Origin: Oxobacter pfennigii
GTDB lineage: Bacteria > Bacillota > Clostridia > Clostridiales > Oxobacteraceae
Length of the DNA stretch: 64,000 nucleotides
Assembly (NCBI RefSeq): GCF_001317355.1
Contig: NZ_LKET01000016.1
Span: 169,892-233,891 of the forward strand
Direction of reading: 5' to 3'
The notes beneath the pieces are model-generated. The model saw only the letters and a program-made list of their open reading frames with translations, was not told the origin of the DNA and did not search any database. Of this stretch, positions 48,913 through 57,454 are shown piece after piece. Made by a program: the position numbers and the translations under genes. Each line of letters opens with the position of its first letter. Within the stretch, counting starts at the first letter, position 1.

Positions 48913-49290
48913 ATGCGGCTTTATTATCATAAAGACACAGAGGAAAATAAAAAACCCGATATTATAATCACTGCTGTTTTTATCGTTATTTTAATTATAG
49001 GTTTGTCCATTTGTCCAAAAGGAACATTATATGAAGTAAACGAAAGCAATATAAGGGATTACTCCATAAGCCTGTTTTTAATATTTGTGTCAATCATATA
49101 CTTCTTCATAAGCCTGGCATTAAAGTACAAGGATAAATGGAAGTCGGTAAAATTCATTATATTGATTATTTTTATAATCTGCGGAATATTTTCTCTTGTT
49201 TCCATATCCGCCGGCAGCGTTAAGCTTATTGCAGGTTCGTCAGTGCTTTTCGGCATGCTTATGGGTTCTGTCCTTGCCATAATTATATGA
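48913..49290 (+). CDS. Small polytopic membrane protein
   Basis: 125 residues from ATG 48913, which has GAGGTG upstream (a GTG at 48904 is an alternative). Four hydrophobic helices at about 17-34, 52-71, 82-98 and 103-124 with short loops. No motif recognised. It follows the glycosyltransferase by 80 bases; no terminator is evident between them. Confidence 0.7.
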   Translation: MRLYYHKDTEENKKPDIIITAVFIVILIIGLSICPKGTLYEVNESNIRDYSISLFLIFVSIIYFFISLALKYKDKWKSVKFIILIIFIICGIFSLVSISAGSVKLIAGSSVLFGMLMGSVLAIII

Positions 49291-49400
49291 GCATTCAAAG
49301 GATAAAAATATAAATTATATATTAAATAGCTTGAAAAAACTTTTAAAACCAAATCCAAAATATTATAATGGTTAAAGAACTGTGGAAAGAGGATGAGCAA

Positions 49401-50678
49401 ATGAAAAAAATAAAGTTAATATCCATACTTGTGGCAGCGTTAATGACGCTGACTTCCTGTATGAATAAAATAGAAAATTCACCTATCGTGGGTTCAAAGC
49501 CCGTTACTTTAAGCTTTTATACCTTCTATGAAAAAGATGAACAGGCTGTTGCCTATAAAGAAATAATAGAAGAATTTGAACGAAGCCATGAAAATATTAA
49601 AGTTATCTTAAACGCCGGCGGCTCCAATTATGATACAAAGGTTTTAAATGCATTGAATTCCGAAACACCGCCGGATATAATAGGCCTGCAGCGAGGCAAG
49701 GTCATGGAATTATCTTCAGCCGGAAATTTAAAGGACATTACAGATTGGGTAAATTCAAATAATATAAGCGATAATTATTACGGTGTTAATTTGGGCTACG
49801 GTAAAGTTGATGATAAATATTACGGTTTAGGCGATCTTCCTTATGTAACCCAGTGGTATTATAATATGGACATGTTCGATAAGGCTAAAATAGAAGAGCC
49901 TAAAACCCTCGATGAGCTTATAGATGTCTGCAATAAGTTAAAGAAAAATATCCAGACTCCCATTGCCATAGGAGCAAAGGACCCCTGGGCTCTCAATACT
50001 TTCTTTGGCATGATTGCAGCCCAGACTGCAGGAAATGGGCAATTGACGAAGGCTGTTATTGCCAATAGCAGGGAGGATTTTACAAACATAAAAGGCTATG
50101 TTGATGCCATTGATATTGTAAGTCAGCTTGTAAAGTCGGGAGCTATAAATAAAAGGGTAGCTGATTACACTTACAATGATTCAATCGAAGCTTTTGTACA
50201 AGGCAAGGCCGCAATACTGCCTATGGGTTCCTGGGCTGTTGAAAAAATTGAAAAAACAAAGCCGGATAACTTCAGCTATAAAGCCTTTGACATTGCTCCG
50301 ATATTTGTGGAAAGCCCGGTATCCCAATACAGTGCGACAGCTATACAGGTTATAACAGTGAACTCCAAAACAAAGCATGAAAAGGAAGCAATGGAGTTTA
50401 TGGACTTTTTAATAAGCGACAAAGCTCAGGAGATATTCAGGGATTATAATGTAATATCCGGTTTAAAATCCGTAAATACAAATCCTAAGAGCCAGCTCGA
50501 TAAAATAACTATAGAGCAGCTTAACAAGACAAATGAAGACTCGGTAATGTACGTTGACGATATATCAAAAAAGATGATGGAATCAACAGCAGCAAATCTT
50601 CTTCGAATCATTAAAGGTCAATCCGTTAAAGCTGATACTTTGTGGAAGCAAGTTATAAACGAGTCTGTTGCAGAATAG
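49401..50678 (+). CDS. ABC sugar-binding lipoprotein (family 1)
   Basis: 425 residues from the ATG at 49401 behind AGAGGATG; an upstream in-frame ATG at 49368 adds 11 residues before the signal. Lipoprotein signal KLISILVAALMTLTSC with the lipid-modified Cys, then an extracellular solute-binding family 1 fold: VTLSFYTFYEKDEQ, AGGSNYDTKVLNAL, LPYVTQWYYNMD, AAILPMGSWAVE. It should bind a sugar or oligosaccharide at the outer face of the membrane. No permease or ATPase gene is adjacent, so it is an orphan here. Confidence 0.88.
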   Translation: MKKIKLISILVAALMTLTSCMNKIENSPIVGSKPVTLSFYTFYEKDEQAVAYKEIIEEFERSHENIKVILNAGGSNYDTKVLNALNSETPPDIIGLQRGKVMELSSAGNLKDITDWVNSNNISDNYYGVNLGYGKVDDKYYGLGDLPYVTQWYYNMDMFDKAKIEEPKTLDELIDVCNKLKKNIQTPIAIGAKDPWALNTFFGMIAAQTAGNGQLTKAVIANSREDFTNIKGYVDAIDIVSQLVKSGAINKRVADYTYNDSIEAFVQGKAAILPMGSWAVEKIEKTKPDNFSYKAFDIAPIFVESPVSQYSATAIQVITVNSKTKHEKEAMEFMDFLISDKAQEIFRDYNVISGLKSVNTNPKSQLDKITIEQLNKTNEDSVMYVDDISKKMMESTAANLLRIIKGQSVKADTLWKQVINESVAE

Positions 50679-50708
50679 TGATTTGGTTATAATACGAACC
50701 AGATATAG

Positions 50709-50784
50709 ACATCTAATTACAAAGGAGCGCCGCCGTTAAAATCAGGAAGATTTTCCGGCCGGAAAGCTCTTTGTAATTAGATGT
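50709..50784 (+). repeat. Long nested inverted repeat before polX
   Basis: Outer arms 50709-50728 and 50766-50784 pair over about 19 bp (ACATCTAATTACAAAG is perfect). A smaller stem (AAAATC/GATTTT with flanking CCG/CGG) lies inside. The element ends 24 bases before the polX start. It has no T-run, so it is not a plain terminator. It may be an mRNA leader structure or a small mobile-element relic. Confidence 0.75.
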
Positions 50785-50808
50785 AGTTGTATATAGGGGG
50801 GAAATGCT

Positions 50809-52491
50809 TTGAATAAGAAGGAAGTGGCGAAACTTCTTAAGAATATTGGAGAGCTCCTTGAAATAAAGGGTGAGAATGAATTCAAGGTTAGAGCTTACTA
50901 TAACGGCGTAAAAATAATTGAAAACCTGGATGAGGATATTATAACCCTCGTAAAGGAAGATAGATTAAAGGATATGAAGGGCATAGGAAAGGCCTTGAAC
51001 GATAAAATAAGCGAATATGTAAATACGGGGGAGATTCAATATTATAACAATCTGGTGAACGACACCCCGAAAGAAATATTTGAATTTTTAAAAATACCGG
51101 GACTGGGGCCTAAAAAAATAAGAGACCTTCATTATAACATGGGCATTAAAACATTAGGTGAGCTGGAGTATGCCTGTGTCGAAAACAAATTATTAAATTA
51201 CAAGGGCTTTGGAGAAAAGAGTCAGGGCAAAATAATGGAAGGCTTAAAAACCCTGAATAAAAACAAGGGTAAATTTTTATACAGCAATGCCTATGATATA
51301 GCCCATAATATTATGAATGAAATAAAAAAGCTTGATGCAGTAAAGACCATGGAGCTATCGGGGACTTTGAGAAGGAAATGGGAATGGATTTCAGAAATTG
51401 ATATAGTTATCTGTACGGAGAATAAAAAGGAATTTTTAAACCGGATAAAAGAGCTGAATTTCTATTCATCCTTTCAAGAGGAATCCGATAAAATAAGCGG
51501 TATGACAAATGAGGGAATAATGCTTAATATATATATGGCATCCCCGGATGAATACATATATAAACTCTTTGAAACCACCGGCTGCAATACTCATGTAAAT
51601 AAAATTAAATCTCAAGTTTCCCAGGAAATGATTTTAAATGCAGGAAGCGAAGCGGAAATATATAAAAGCTGTGGGTTGGAATACATAGAGCCGGAATTAA
51701 GGGAAGATGAAGGTGAAATAGAAAAGTCCCAAAATAATAAGCTTCCCAAGCTGGTCACTCTAAAGGATATAAAGGGAATATTTCATGTACATACAAATTA
51801 CAGCGACGGAATAAATACTATTGAAGAAATGGCTTCTATGGCAAAGGCGATGGGATATTTCTATATAGGCATTGGGGACCACAGCAAATCCTCCTTTTAT
51901 GCCAGGGGGTTAAGTGAGTCGGATGTCAGAAAGCAGCTCTATGAAATAAGTCTTTTAAATGATAGCAGCAAAGATATGAGGATATTCAAAGGAATTGAAT
52001 GCAATATTCTGGAGGATGGCGCCTTGGATTATGATGATAGTATATTAGAGCTTTTTGATTATGTGGTAGCTTCGGTCCATTCCGGATTTTCCATGAGTGA
52101 GGAAAAAATGACGGATAGAATAATAAAAGCTATGTCTAATAAATATGTAACCATATTGGGACATCCTACAGGCAGGCTGCTTTTATCTCGGAAACCTTAT
52201 AAAATGGATTTTGAAAAAATTATAAAGGCTTCGGTAGATTATGGTGTAATTCTCGAAATAAACGGAAATCCCCACAGGATGGATTTGGATTGGAAGATGA
52301 TTAAAGAGGCAAAAAAATACGGTGCCAAATTTGCTATAAACCCCGATGCTCACAGTATTGAAGGTATCTACGACACATTATTTGGGCTTAACATGGCACG
52401 AAAAGGAGGGCTTGAGCCTTCGGATTTAATAAATACAATGGATGTTTCAAAGGTAGATATGTTGTTTAAAAACAAGAGACTCCGGTCATAA
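50809..52491 (+). CDS. polX: PolX-family protein with PHP exonuclease and degraded polymerase site
   Basis: 560 residues, near the 570 of B. subtilis PolX. Starts at TTG after GGGGGGAAA. HhH and lyase-like region (~1-155; FEVRAYY-like FKVRAYYNG, GIGKALNDKI, PGLGPKKIRDL), polymerase palm (~160-250), PHP domain (~325-560). PHP metal motifs are intact: HVHTNYSDG, GDHS, GIECNIL, ASVHSG, NPDAHS. In the palm, the usual DID pair is Glu196-Ile-Asp198 and the third catalytic Asp appears as Asn240 (MLNIYMA). The GSKEHN nucleotide-binding loop is also lost. I infer a 3'-5' exonuclease or phosphoesterase without DNA synthesis. Confidence 0.88.
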   Translation: MNKKEVAKLLKNIGELLEIKGENEFKVRAYYNGVKIIENLDEDIITLVKEDRLKDMKGIGKALNDKISEYVNTGEIQYYNNLVNDTPKEIFEFLKIPGLGPKKIRDLHYNMGIKTLGELEYACVENKLLNYKGFGEKSQGKIMEGLKTLNKNKGKFLYSNAYDIAHNIMNEIKKLDAVKTMELSGTLRRKWEWISEIDIVICTENKKEFLNRIKELNFYSSFQEESDKISGMTNEGIMLNIYMASPDEYIYKLFETTGCNTHVNKIKSQVSQEMILNAGSEAEIYKSCGLEYIEPELREDEGEIEKSQNNKLPKLVTLKDIKGIFHVHTNYSDGINTIEEMASMAKAMGYFYIGIGDHSKSSFYARGLSESDVRKQLYEISLLNDSSKDMRIFKGIECNILEDGALDYDDSILELFDYVVASVHSGFSMSEEKMTDRIIKAMSNKYVTILGHPTGRLLLSRKPYKMDFEKIIKASVDYGVILEINGNPHRMDLDWKMIKEAKKYGAKFAINPDAHSIEGIYDTLFGLNMARKGGLEPSDLINTMDVSKVDMLFKNKRLRS

Positions 52492-52510
52492 ACCAGACCG
52501 GAGTTTTTGT
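52479..52510 (+). terminator. Intrinsic terminator of polX
   Basis: ACTCCGGTC (52479-52487) and GACCGGAGT (52496-52504), then TTTT. The stem overlaps the last codons and stop. Confidence 0.88.
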
Positions 52511-52641
52511 ATACCCAATTAATTAATAAGTGTATATAGGGAATAATAATTAAAGCATGCTATATGTATTCATAATTATACATAATATAAGCTTTTGTGG
52601 TATAATTATACTAACAAAATTTATACTGTGGAGTGAAAATT

Positions 52642-53379
52642 ATGCTGATAGCTTCCGGGGTTTCATTAGGAGTAGGAGTATCAAAGGCAAAAGTATTTAT
52701 AAAAAATCAGATGAAATTTAACATCTATAATACCGTAAATGTAAGTTTAGAGCTTGATAAAGTGGATTACTGCATTAAAGAGACAAGCGCAGAGTTAAAC
52801 TCCATCTATTTGGCTTTAGGTGAGGCAAAGAGTGATTCCGTTCATAAAGTGCTTACCAAATATATATCGGCAATAAACAGTCCCCATCTTGTAAATGATA
52901 TAAAGGAAAGAATTGCGGCAGAGGGGATAAGTGCCGAATGTGCGATTACAAGCATGATGGAGGACATAAACAAAATAGTCAAAGGCTTGGATGACGAGTA
53001 TTTAAGCGAAAGGTCGGAGGACATAGAAGAAATAAAATGCCGCCTTTTAAATAAAATTACCGGGTATAATTTTATTGATTTTTCGGAGATTACAGAAGAA
53101 TGCATTGTTGTGTCAGAAGACCTTACACCGGGGGATGTACTGAATATGAATCCCACCTTTGTAAAAGGCATTGTTACCATAAACGGCGGACCTACATCCA
53201 GCACTTCGGTAATGGCAAGGCGTATGAACATACCTGCCGTAACAGGAACAGGCCGTGAAGGAAGAAGCATAAAAAACGGTGATATACTCATAGTCGACGG
53301 AAACAGGGGAAGAGTTATAATAAACCCCGATGAAAGGGAATTAACATCTTATGGCATAAGAATATATGACAATTTATAG
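52642..53379 (+). CDS. Enzyme I (PtsI)-like N-terminal protein without phospho-His
   Basis: 245 residues from the ATG at 52642 (GGAG eight bases upstream). It matches only the N-terminal half of PEP-protein phosphotransferase: opening GVSLGVGVSKAKVFI, a helical HPr-binding-like region (~30-140) and a swivelling phosphohistidine domain (SEDLTPGDVLNMNP, IVTINGGPTSSTSVMARR). The active-site sequence GGxTSHT is GGPTSST here, so the phosphorylated histidine is Ser187. The PEP-binding TIM barrel (~320 residues) is absent. It cannot act as enzyme I; it may bind a partner or ligand. It precedes DUF3842 and CooT in the same direction. Confidence 0.82.
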   Translation: MLIASGVSLGVGVSKAKVFIKNQMKFNIYNTVNVSLELDKVDYCIKETSAELNSIYLALGEAKSDSVHKVLTKYISAINSPHLVNDIKERIAAEGISAECAITSMMEDINKIVKGLDDEYLSERSEDIEEIKCRLLNKITGYNFIDFSEITEECIVVSEDLTPGDVLNMNPTFVKGIVTINGGPTSSTSVMARRMNIPAVTGTGREGRSIKNGDILIVDGNRGRVIINPDERELTSYGIRIYDNL

Positions 53380-53450
53380 ATTGATTGCGACACCTTTTAA
53401 GGGTAATATAAAGATAAGAAGACAAACTAATGATTTTAAGGAGAAGCAGC

Positions 53451-53873
53451 ATGAGAATAGCCGTTATCGATGGACAAGGCGGAGGAATAGGCAAGCATAT
53501 AATAGAAAAATTGAGGTCCAAACTGAGCATTGAAAATGAAATACTTGCACTTGGTACCAATGCCCTTGCCACATCAGCCATGTTGAAGGCAGGTGCTAAC
53601 GAAGGAGCAACAGGAGAGAGCGCAATAGTTTTTAACAGCGACAAGGTAGATATAATAATAGGCCCCATTGCAATCGTACTCGCTTATTCCATGTTAGGGG
53701 AGCTGACTCCAAAAATGGCGGAGGCTGTGGCAAAATCACCTGCTAGAAAGATACTGATACCATTAAATCGGAATAATGTGGAGATAGTAGGAGTAAAAAA
53801 CGAGCCTCTTCCCCATCTTGTGGATTATATAATTGAAGAATTAAAGATAATGGAGGATGATAAAAATGTGTGA
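53451..53873 (+). CDS. DUF3842 family protein
   Basis: 140 residues from the ATG at 53451 after AAGGAGAAG (an in-frame ATG at 53430 lacks an RBS). Opens with a Rossmann-like MRIAVIDGQGGGIGKHI; further motifs are GTNALATSAMLKAGA and GPIAIVLAYSMLGELTP. It looks like a small dinucleotide- or nucleotide-binding protein of the anaerobe-specific DUF3842 family. Its stop overlaps the start of the CooT gene by eight bases, so the two are coupled. Confidence 0.83.
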   Translation: MRIAVIDGQGGGIGKHIIEKLRSKLSIENEILALGTNALATSAMLKAGANEGATGESAIVFNSDKVDIIIGPIAIVLAYSMLGELTPKMAEAVAKSPARKILIPLNRNNVEIVGVKNEPLPHLVDYIIEELKIMEDDKNV

Positions 53874-54054
53874 AGCCAGTGCATATCTAAGAAATGGCGA
53901 TAAAGATGAATTGCTCTTGCAGGATGTAAATAAAATAACACCCGATGGCGATATTCTGATTATTGAAGACATATTCGGTGACAGAAAAATGGTCAAAGGA
54001 AAAATAAAAGAAATAATACTTTTAGACCATAAAATAATTATTGAAAAAAATTAA
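53866..54054 (+). CDS. CooT-family nickel-binding protein
   Basis: 62 residues from the ATG at 53866 (ATGGAGG upstream) giving MCEASAYL, the family start, with Cys2 as the expected metal ligand. The rest, LLLQDVNKITPDGDILII, FGDRKMVKGKIKEI and DHKIIIE, is the CooT beta-barrel. In Rhodospirillum the founding member is a small dimeric Ni(II)-binding protein of the CO dehydrogenase locus, binding through Cys2. No CODH gene is in this window. Coupling with DUF3842 suggests a joint role in nickel handling. Confidence 0.85.
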   Translation: MCEASAYLRNGDKDELLLQDVNKITPDGDILIIEDIFGDRKMVKGKIKEIILLDHKIIIEKN

Positions 54055-54085
54055 TCTGGATAAAATAAAGTATAGGACAACTTGC

Positions 54086-54113
54086 TTGACAAAATTATTC
54101 ATTTTGATATGAT
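54086..54113 (+). promoter_or_regulatory. Promoter of the glyS T-box leader
   Basis: TTGACA (54086-54091), 16-base spacer, TATGAT (54108-54113). Confidence 0.7.
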
Positions 54114-54315
54114 ATTAGATAAATGTTCATATGTGCAATGACAGGGAAAAGTATCAGTTATCACTGCTTTAAGAGACCTAGGTGTTGGTGGGAGCCCGGG
54201 AGCATATAGCTTTTGATTAGGAGCCTTTGAGCACGTGAATTCAAGAGGACCTTGTGTCAATTAGGGTGGAACCGCGGAAGTAACCTTTCGTCCCTTACGG
54301 GATGTAAGGTTTTTT
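54114..54315 (+). promoter_or_regulatory. T-box riboswitch upstream of glyS
   Basis: The T-box core AGGGTGGAACCGCGG is at 54263-54277. Before it lies a stem I region with AGAGACC and GGTGTTGGTGGGAGCC. After it, AACCTTTCGTCCC pairs with GGGATGTAAGGTT and a T-run (to ~54315), the terminator that uncharged tRNA-Gly would prevent. The gene downstream sets the amino acid as glycine; I did not place the specifier codon with certainty. Confidence 0.93.
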
Positions 54316-54403
54316 TATTTTATTTGGGGACATATTCGCCTGCCTCAGGCTCGCAAATGATAAAAGGCGATGTGTTACCTAACATTGAATAGGAGTTGAA
54401 AGT

Positions 54404-55795
54404 ATGGCAACAGAAAAGACAATGGAAAAAATAGTAGCACTATGCAAGGCCAGAGGATTTATATATCCGGGCTCGGAGATATACGGCGGATTGGCTAATA
54501 CCTGGGATTACGGCCCTCTGGGAGTGGAGTTTAAAAACAACATCAAAAAAGCCTGGTGGAAAAAGTTCATACAGGAATCCCCCTATAACGTAGGTGTGGA
54601 CTGTGCAATATTGATGAACCCGCAAACCTGGGTTGCATCCGGCCACGTAGGCGGATTCAGCGATCCCTTAATGGACTGCAAGGAATGTAAGGCAAGATTC
54701 AGGGCGGATAAGTTAATCGAAGAACATTTCGTTGAAACAGGAAATAAAGACGCGCTGGTGGATGGCTGGAGCAATGAAAAGATGCTTCAGTACATTAAAG
54801 ATAACAATATAAAATGCCCTGAGTGCGGAGCCCAAAATTTCACAGATATAAGGAAATTCAACCTTATGTTTAAAACCTTCCAGGGTGTAACAGAAGATGC
54901 GAAGGCAGAAATATTTTTAAGGCCGGAAACAGCACAGGGTATATTCGTTAATTTCAAAAACGTTCAAAGGACTACAAGAAAGAAAGTTCCTTTCGGAATA
55001 GGACAGATAGGAAAGTCCTTCAGAAACGAAATCACTCCCGGAAACTTTACTTTCAGAACCAGGGAATTTGAGCAGATGGAACTGGAATTCTTCTGCAAGC
55101 CCGGCGAAGATATGGAGTGGTTCCTATACTGGAAGGATTACTGCAAAAACTGGCTGTTAAGCTTAGGGATGATACAGGAGAACATGCGCTTAAGAGACCA
55201 CAACAAAGAGGAATTATCTCACTACAGCAACGCAACAACCGATATAGAATACCTTTTCCCCTTTGGCTGGGGAGAGCTTTGGGGTATTGCTGACAGGACC
55301 GACTTTGACTTAAAGCAGCATGCAAAGCATTCAGGCGAAGATTTAAGCTATCTTGACCCCTTCACAAACGAAAAATATGTGCCTTATTGTATTGAGCCAT
55401 CATTAGGAGCAGACAGGGTTGCCCTTGCCTTCTTATTGGATGCATATAACGAGGAAGACCTAGGCGACGGAGATTCAAGGGTGGTATTAAAACTTCACCC
55501 GGCATTGGCACCAATTAAGGCAGCAGTTTTACCGCTTTCAAAGAAATTAAATGAAGGGGCTTTAAGTCTCTATGAAAAGCTTCAGAAGAAATTCAACGTT
55601 GAATACGACGAAGCAGGAAGTATAGGGAAAAGATACAGAAGGCAGGACGAAACCGGAACACCTTTCTGCATAACCTTTGATTTTGACTCCTTAAATGACA
55701 ATTCTGTCACTGTAAGGGACAGAGACACTATGCAGCAGGTGAGAATCAGCATTGATGAGCTGGAAAAATTCCTTGAAGAAAAAATGGTGTTTTAA
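54404..55795 (+). CDS. glyS: Glycyl-tRNA synthetase, dimeric type
   Basis: 463 residues, class II alpha2-type GlyRS. Motif 1 area [21 protein letters not shown], split by a zinc-ribbon-like insert (CKECKARF and CPECGAQN), motif 2 [21 protein letters not shown] and motif 3 [13 protein letters not shown] are all present in order. It charges tRNA-Gly. Expression is under the T-box at 54114-54315. ATG follows AGGAGTTG. A terminator comes after the stop. Confidence 0.96.
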   Translation: MATEKTMEKIVALCKARGFIYPGSEIYGGLANTWDYGPLGVEFKNNIKKAWWKKFIQESPYNVGVDCAILMNPQTWVASGHVGGFSDPLMDCKECKARFRADKLIEEHFVETGNKDALVDGWSNEKMLQYIKDNNIKCPECGAQNFTDIRKFNLMFKTFQGVTEDAKAEIFLRPETAQGIFVNFKNVQRTTRKKVPFGIGQIGKSFRNEITPGNFTFRTREFEQMELEFFCKPGEDMEWFLYWKDYCKNWLLSLGMIQENMRLRDHNKEELSHYSNATTDIEYLFPFGWGELWGIADRTDFDLKQHAKHSGEDLSYLDPFTNEKYVPYCIEPSLGADRVALAFLLDAYNEEDLGDGDSRVVLKLHPALAPIKAAVLPLSKKLNEGALSLYEKLQKKFNVEYDEAGSIGKRYRRQDETGTPFCITFDFDSLNDNSVTVRDRDTMQQVRISIDELEKFLEEKMVF

Positions 55796-55816
55796 ATAAA
55801 TCTATATAGATTATGC

Positions 55817-55846
55817 AAGATACCTCCATAACGGGGGTATCTTTTG
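55817..55846 (+). terminator. Intrinsic terminator of glyS
   Basis: AAGATACCTCC pairs with GGGGGTATCTT (one G-U), followed by TTGTGTTTTT. Confidence 0.8.
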
Positions 55847-55868
55847 TGTTTTTAGATTAATTTAAGTA

Positions 55869-55897
55869 TTGCTTTTTTTCAGAATATTATATAGAAT
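55869..55897 (+). promoter_or_regulatory. Promoter of the tRNA-Val/tRNA-Ala pair
   Basis: TTGCTT (55869-55874), 17-base spacer, TAGAAT (55892-55897). Confidence 0.55.
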
Positions 55898-55943
55898 AAT
55901 GTATACAGCCACTTTGGCAAAGGAAAACTATACATGTATTATT

Positions 55944-56019
55944 GGGGCGTTAACTCAGCTGGTAGAGTGTCATCTTGACGTGGTGAAAGTCATAGGTTCG
56001 AGTCCTATACGCCCCACCA
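55944..56019 (+). tRNA. tRNA-Val (anticodon GAC)
   Basis: 76-nt cloverleaf. Acceptor GGGGCGT with ACGCCCC, anticodon stem TCATC/GGTGA (one U-G pair), loop TTGACGT giving GAC, T-arm ATAGG/CCTAT with TTCGAGT. The 3' CCA is encoded. Confidence 0.93.
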
Positions 56020-56035
56020 CCAAAAACATAAATAT

Positions 56036-56111
56036 GGGGGTATGGCGAAGCTGGGATCGCACTTGAATGGCATTCAAGGGGCCAGGGGTTCGAATCCCCT
56101 TATCTCCACCA
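56036..56111 (+). tRNA. tRNA-Ala (anticodon GGC)
   Basis: 76 nt. Acceptor GGGGGTA with TATCTCC (two G-U pairs), anticodon stem CTTGA/TCAAG, loop ATGGCAT giving GGC, T-arm AGGGG/CCCCT, encoded CCA. The D-arm (GCG...CGC) is short and the usual AGCTC is replaced, so it is a slightly unusual sequence. Confidence 0.88.
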
Positions 56112-56112
56112 C

Positions 56113-56163
56113 AAAACGACAAAAGCCCTGAATTCAACGATTCAGAGCTTTTGTCGTTTTTAG
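56113..56163 (+). terminator. Terminator of the tRNA pair
   Basis: Outer stem AAAACGACAAAAGC (56113-56126) with GCTTTTGTCGTTTT (56147-56160), inner stem CTGAATT/GATTCAG, then a T. Confidence 0.9.
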
Positions 56164-56267
56164 GGTTTGACAAGGTCTGGAAGGGTACAATGTTTTAGGA
56201 ATAGAATTATACAACTCGTTTTACTCGCCACTATATGACCCGGACACTGTGGAAAGAGGTATATTAA

Positions 56268-56933
56268 TTAGTTTTTATTTTTCAAATACTCTCTGGCTCG
56301 TAATTTGATAATGTCTATATATTGTCTATAGTATTCACCTAAGAAATCTGGGTAAATATAGCACAAGGTATTTAAAAAGTCGTCTATATAATCTTTTTTT
56401 ATGTCTTGAATATCATGGAATGGTTGGAGATAATATTTTAGATACTCCTTTCCATACTTTTCTGAAATTTGCTTATAATCGTAGTCGAAGTCAAACAAAT
56501 TTCGATTTTCTCTATTATCTTGTAATTGTTTAAGAATTTGTTCAGCTATTTTTTCCTTTATATTAGAACCTTTGAAATCGATATCAATTCCCAGCATATC
56601 TATAGAAAAGTTAGGAATAGTAAAAGAAGCGGTATTATCAATTTTGTAGATATAATTGTCAGAGGTTAGAACAATCTCGAAAGTATCGGATTCTGTAAAC
56701 AAGTTGTATAATGCTTTATATTTAAAGAAATCTTTCCAATTTAACACTTCATTACTCAGAATAAAATCAATGCTTACTAACTCTTTAACAATGTTTAAAT
56801 ACTCTATACCTGCAATGTATTCGGTATTAAAGTATTTTCTTTTTTCCTCAGGGCTTATACTAAAAAGCTTTACAGAATGTGCATGTATGCTATTTTTATT
56901 ATATGATAAGAACGTATGTTTGAAAATAAAAAC
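56268..56933 (-). pseudogene. ORF without a start, unknown protein
   Basis: Minus-strand frame open from 56933 to the stop at 56268 (221 codons). The only plausible starts are a GTG at 56747 and non-ATG codons, and the residues before the GTG read as protein (EEKRKYFNTEYIAGIEYLN). It seems to have lost its 5' end. Composition is Lys/Tyr/Asp-rich, with KEYLKYYLQPFHDIQDI and YPDFLGEYYRQYIDII. I do not recognise a family. It sits just behind the tRNA terminator in accessory-looking DNA. Confidence 0.5.
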
Positions 56934-57138
56934 TTAAAATGAAATAGAATTAACATTGAAAGGTTTGATAAATATAAGGTTGAAACAAAATTTTTTGATT
57001 ATCTTCGTATCTCTTTCACAAATATGAGAATTGCAAGTAGAAAACGATTTTTATATACAACCAAATTAGAATTTTTTTAAGATAAAAAAATTAACTATGA
57101 AGAAAACCAAATAAATTGAGTTATACTAAGTTATATTT

Positions 57139-57176
57139 TTGATACTAAGGTATAATTGTGGTATAATAATACCACA
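57139..57176 (+). promoter_or_regulatory. Promoter with overlapping operator of the toxin-antitoxin pair
   Basis: TTGATA (57139-57144), 17-base spacer, TATAAT (57162-57167). The palindrome TGTGGTAT-AATA-ATACCACA (57157-57176) covers the -10, as expected for autoregulation by the antitoxin. Confidence 0.75.
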
Positions 57177-57193
57177 GAAAGGAGCTGACGGTT

Positions 57194-57454
57194 ATGCCAA
57201 AAATTATCCCGATTCGAGACTTAAAAAATACTAGTGAAATCTCTCAAATGTGTCAGGAGGCAACTGAGCCGATATATATTACCAAAAACGGCTATGGCGA
57301 TATGGTTATCATGAGCGTAAAAATGTACGAGGAAAAATTGTTTATGTTGGATGTATATAACAAACTTGCTGCGGCCGAGATGCAAATAGCCGAGGGAAAG
57401 GTGTTTGATGGAGATGCTTCTTTGAAAAGCATAAGAGAAAAATACAATGTATAA
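57194..57454 (+). CDS. Phd/YefM-family antitoxin
   Basis: 86 residues; RBS GAAAGGAGCT. The N-terminus IIPIRDLKNTSEISQMCQ, then TEPIYITKNGYGDMVIMS, is the Phd/YefM DNA-binding fold. The C-terminal half (EEKLFMLDVYNKLAAAEMQI) is a helix that would wrap the toxin. It overlaps the toxin gene by eight bases, giving coupled translation. It should repress its own promoter through the palindrome at 57157-57176. Confidence 0.92.
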   Translation: MPKIIPIRDLKNTSEISQMCQEATEPIYITKNGYGDMVIMSVKMYEEKLFMLDVYNKLAAAEMQIAEGKVFDGDASLKSIREKYNV

